Shown: piece after piece, positions 61,736-64,000 of the stretch | Layout of the letters: the number at the start of each line of letters is the position of its first letter | Position numbering within the stretch: position 1 is the first letter of the stretch | NCBI RefSeq assembly: GCF_030505615.1 | Contig: NZ_CP129992.1 | Span: 2,728,001-2,792,000 of the forward strand | From: Salinibaculum rarum | GTDB taxonomy: Archaea > Halobacteriota > Halobacteria > Halobacteriales > Haloarculaceae | Length of the DNA stretch: 64,000 nucleotides | Direction: 5' to 3' | The notes under the pieces: generated by a model | Databases searched by the model: none | Told to the model about the DNA's origin: nothing | The model's input: the letters and a program-made list of their open reading frames with translations, nothing else | Translations under genes and position numbers: made by a program

Positions 61736-63880
61736 ATGAGTCCCCGGTCGGTCGAACAGATGCAGGTTCTCGTCGTCGACGACGACGCCGAACTGGCAGA
61801 CGTCGTCGCGGAGTTTCTCGAACGCGAACACGACGGCATCAGTGCAATGACGGCCGGCGGCGCCGACGAAGCGCTCGAACTGATAGACGAGAGTCCCGTC
61901 GACTGCATCGTCAGCGACTACGACATGCCCGGTACGAACGGACTGGAGTTGCTCCGTGCCGTCCGGGAGACCCACCCGGACATTCCGTTCGTCCTCTTTA
62001 CCGGGAAAGGCTCCGAGGAGATAGCGAGCGAAGCAATCTCGGCCGGCGTCACCGAGTACCTCCAGAAAGGGACGGCAACGGAACAGTACACGGTCCTGGC
62101 GAATCGTATTGAGCGTGCCGTCAGCGAACGGCGCGCCAAAGTACGACAGGCCGAGACCGAGCGGCGGTTTGCGACGCTCGTCGAGAACCTTCCCGGGATG
62201 GCCTACCGCTGCCGGAACGAACCGGGCTGGCCGATGGAGTCGGTCAGCAACGGCTGTGAGGAGTTGACCGGCTACACCGCAGACCAGCTCGAATCCGGCG
62301 CGGTCAACTGGGGCGAGGAGATTCTCCACCCCGACGACCGCGATGAGATGTGGGACGCAGTCCAGCGAGTGCTCGACGGCGAAGAGACCTTCCAGGTGAC
62401 CTACCGCATCCGGCGAGCAGACGGCGAGGTGCGCTGGTGCTGGGAGCGAGGGCAACTCGTCGAAAACAGCGACCACGAGGAAGTCCTCGAAGGATTCATC
62501 ACCGACATCACGCCGCGGAAACGCCGCGAACAGGAGTTACAGGCAGAGCGGGAGTTCACAGAGAGTGCGCTCAACGCACTCGACGATATGTTCTTCGTCG
62601 TCGACGCCGAGAGTGGGCGCTTTGTCCGCTGGAACGACCACGTCCCGGAGCGGACCGGCTACGCGGAGAGTGAACTGGCGACGATACAGGTCATAGAGCT
62701 CATCGCGCCAGACCACCACAGGCGGGTCAAGGAGGCAATCGCGACGACAACTGACGGTACCATCACAGTCGAGGCCGACATCGTCACCGCCACAGGAACG
62801 CGCATCCCCCACGAGTTTCGTGGGACCGTGATAACCGACAGCGACGGTGACGCCCGGCTCGTCGGCGTCGGGCGTGACGTGACCGAGCGACAGGAACGCG
62901 AGACGGAACTCCAGCGCTACGAGACGGTCGTCCAGGCCGTCGGCGACCCGGTGTACGCTCTCGACGAGGACGGTACCATCACCTTCGTCAACGACGCGAT
63001 GGAGGAGATGACCGGGTACGACGCGGAGACGATGATCGGGAGCCACATCCGGAGTATCTTCGGCGCGGACGGCGTCGATGTCGGGCGCGACCAGATTCGG
63101 CTGTTGCTCAAAGACCCAGAGCGGCGAGCGACGACCTTCGAGGTGACCGTCGAGACGCGGGAGGATGACCGGATTCCCTGCGAGGTCCACATCGCGCTCC
63201 TGCCGACGGCAGACGGGACCTTCCAGGGAACCGCTGGCACCATCCGCGACATCGAGGAGCGAAAGGAACGCGAAGAGCGTCTCGAACAGTTTGCCAGTGT
63301 CGTCTCCCACGACCTCCGGGGGCCACTGAACGTCATCCTCGGCAGAGTCGACATGCTGAGAGAGAGTCAGGACAGCGACGAACTGGAAACGATTGCCGAC
63401 GCGGCAACGCGGATGGAAAATCTCATCGAGGACCTGCTGACGCTCGCACGACAGGGACAGACCGTCGGGGAGCGAGAGCAGGTCTCGTTGTGGAGTGTCG
63501 TCGAGCGCGCCTGGCAATCGGTCACGGCGTCGGAGGCGACGCTCGAAAGCGACGTCTCGGCGACCGTCGAAGCCGACCCCGCTCGGCTCCGCGAGCTCCT
63601 CGAGAATCTGTTTCACAACAGCGTCGAGCACGGCGCAGACGACGTGACCATCACTGTCGACGACCTGGCAGACAGAGCGGGATTCTACGTCGCAGACGAC
63701 GGCCCGGGGATTCCCGAGGAAAAGCGTGCGGCGGTCTTCGACCACGGCTACACGACCAACAACGAGGGGACCGGCTTCGGGCTCACAATCGTCAAGCGCA
63801 TCGCCGACGCCCACGGCTGGTCGGTCGTCGTCACCGAGAGCGAGGACGGCGGCGCACGGTTCGAGTTCCAGACGGGGTGA
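61736..63880 (+). CDS. REC-PAS hybrid sensor histidine kinase
   Basis: 714 residues. N-terminal receiver domain with phosphoacceptor Asp61 (SDYDMPG) and the conserved Lys in LFTGKG; three PAS/PAC domains (about 145-265, 270-395 and 397-515; first PAC ends FITDITPRKRREQEL); HisKA phosphoacceptor His525 in VVSHDLRGPLNVILGR; HATPase_c with N box LENLFHNSVEHG and GPGIPEEKRAAVFDHGYTTNNEGTGFGLTIVKRI. Soluble; no membrane helix. Starts MSPRSVEQMQ, TATA-like TTTATAT about 30 bases upstream. No partner regulator adjacent. Confidence 0.94.
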   Translation: MSPRSVEQMQVLVVDDDAELADVVAEFLEREHDGISAMTAGGADEALELIDESPVDCIVSDYDMPGTNGLELLRAVRETHPDIPFVLFTGKGSEEIASEAISAGVTEYLQKGTATEQYTVLANRIERAVSERRAKVRQAETERRFATLVENLPGMAYRCRNEPGWPMESVSNGCEELTGYTADQLESGAVNWGEEILHPDDRDEMWDAVQRVLDGEETFQVTYRIRRADGEVRWCWERGQLVENSDHEEVLEGFITDITPRKRREQELQAEREFTESALNALDDMFFVVDAESGRFVRWNDHVPERTGYAESELATIQVIELIAPDHHRRVKEAIATTTDGTITVEADIVTATGTRIPHEFRGTVITDSDGDARLVGVGRDVTERQERETELQRYETVVQAVGDPVYALDEDGTITFVNDAMEEMTGYDAETMIGSHIRSIFGADGVDVGRDQIRLLLKDPERRATTFEVTVETREDDRIPCEVHIALLPTADGTFQGTAGTIRDIEERKEREERLEQFASVVSHDLRGPLNVILGRVDMLRESQDSDELETIADAATRMENLIEDLLTLARQGQTVGEREQVSLWSVVERAWQSVTASEATLESDVSATVEADPARLRELLENLFHNSVEHGADDVTITVDDLADRAGFYVADDGPGIPEEKRAAVFDHGYTTNNEGTGFGLTIVKRIADAHGWSVVVTESEDGGARFEFQTG

Positions 63881-64000
63881 TTACTCGGGCTGTGGTTCCC
63901 GGAGGCGGCTGTACAGCGGTCCGGAGAGAACGATGACGCCCAGACCCGCGATTGCCAGCACCGCGGCCGGACTGAGCGTGAAGCCGGTCACCGACAGCGT
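63881..64000 (-). CDS. Membrane protein, C-terminal fragment (continues past window)
   Basis: The last 39 residues of a minus-strand protein ending in TAA at 63881: a hydrophobic helix (AAVLAIAGLGVIVLSGPLY) and a charged tail SRLREPQPE. Too little to assign a family. Converges on the kinase gene. Confidence 0.55.
   Translation of the reverse strand, partial: TLSVTGFTLSPAAVLAIAGLGVIVLSGPLYSRLREPQPE

Noticed and set aside
1..64000. CRISPR arrays, insertion sequences, integrases or tRNA-linked att duplications
   Set aside because: No spaced direct repeats, transposase or integrase motifs were seen, and the tRNA-Gly and tRNA-Val 3' ends are not repeated in the window.

Overview
The window is chromosomal DNA of a halophilic archaeon (class Halobacteria). 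The evidence is: GC-rich, strongly acidic proteins; an archaeal S10-type ribosomal operon; archaea-only families (eS8, RadB, DUF2240, archaeal PyrF and phosphoglycolate phosphatase, Cdc48); Tat lipoprotein signals on the phosphate-binding proteins; TATA boxes about 22-27 nt upstream of start codons (leaderless mRNAs); a cbaDBAC-type ba3 oxidase locus; a lycopene-cyclase domain; and B12-dependent NrdJ. The ba3 locus and trpDFEG order fit a Haloarculaceae/Natronomonas-like lineage, but this is only an inference. I see no CRISPR array, no transposase gene and no rRNA.

Layout. 1-3828 (minus): head of the S10 operon, SPOUT methyltransferase-uL3-uL4-uL23-uL2-uS19 (cut by the window edge). 4037-5455: ferritin-like gene, a gene-free stretch with an unusually dense chain of hairpins (candidate ncRNA), and tRNA-Gly(GCC). 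5456-15026: housekeeping genes (thiamine-binding protein, mch, HAD phosphatases, GTPBP1-like GTPase, phosphoglycolate phosphatase, J-domain protein, pyrF, DUF2240, rps8e). 15299-32091: a phosphate island: PPP phosphatase + polyphosphate kinase, an AbrB-PhoU regulator, two consecutive pst ABC-transporter operons (pstSCAB-1 and pstSCAB-2) and two further phoU genes. A separate PiT permease lies at 50159-51334. 32108-36883: radB, a membrane protein, a conserved archaeal protein, larC, truncated hemoglobin, uspA. 37044-41167: cdc48, a small membrane protein, and a four-CBS protein with a hibernation-factor-like C-terminus. 41278-48177: ba3-type terminal oxidase genes facing away from a SafE-like membrane protein and a CcoI/FixI-type copper ATPase, together a plausible oxidase plus copper-loading module. 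48269-52891: small membrane proteins, a half-size lycopene-cyclase domain, SRPBCC protein, HTH regulator, PiT, BolA and monothiol glutaredoxin. 53017-57165: tRNA-Val(GAC) and the overlapping trpDFEG operon. 57749-64000: nrdJ, rhomboid protease, micro zinc-finger protein, a REC-PAS histidine kinase and the C-terminus of a membrane protein.

The strongest leads are the hairpin-rich locus with three CCCCTCA repeats (4803-5053), the duplicated pst island with oversized PstA proteins and three PhoU-family proteins, and the CBS/hibernation-like protein that shares a 13-bp promoter element with uspA.
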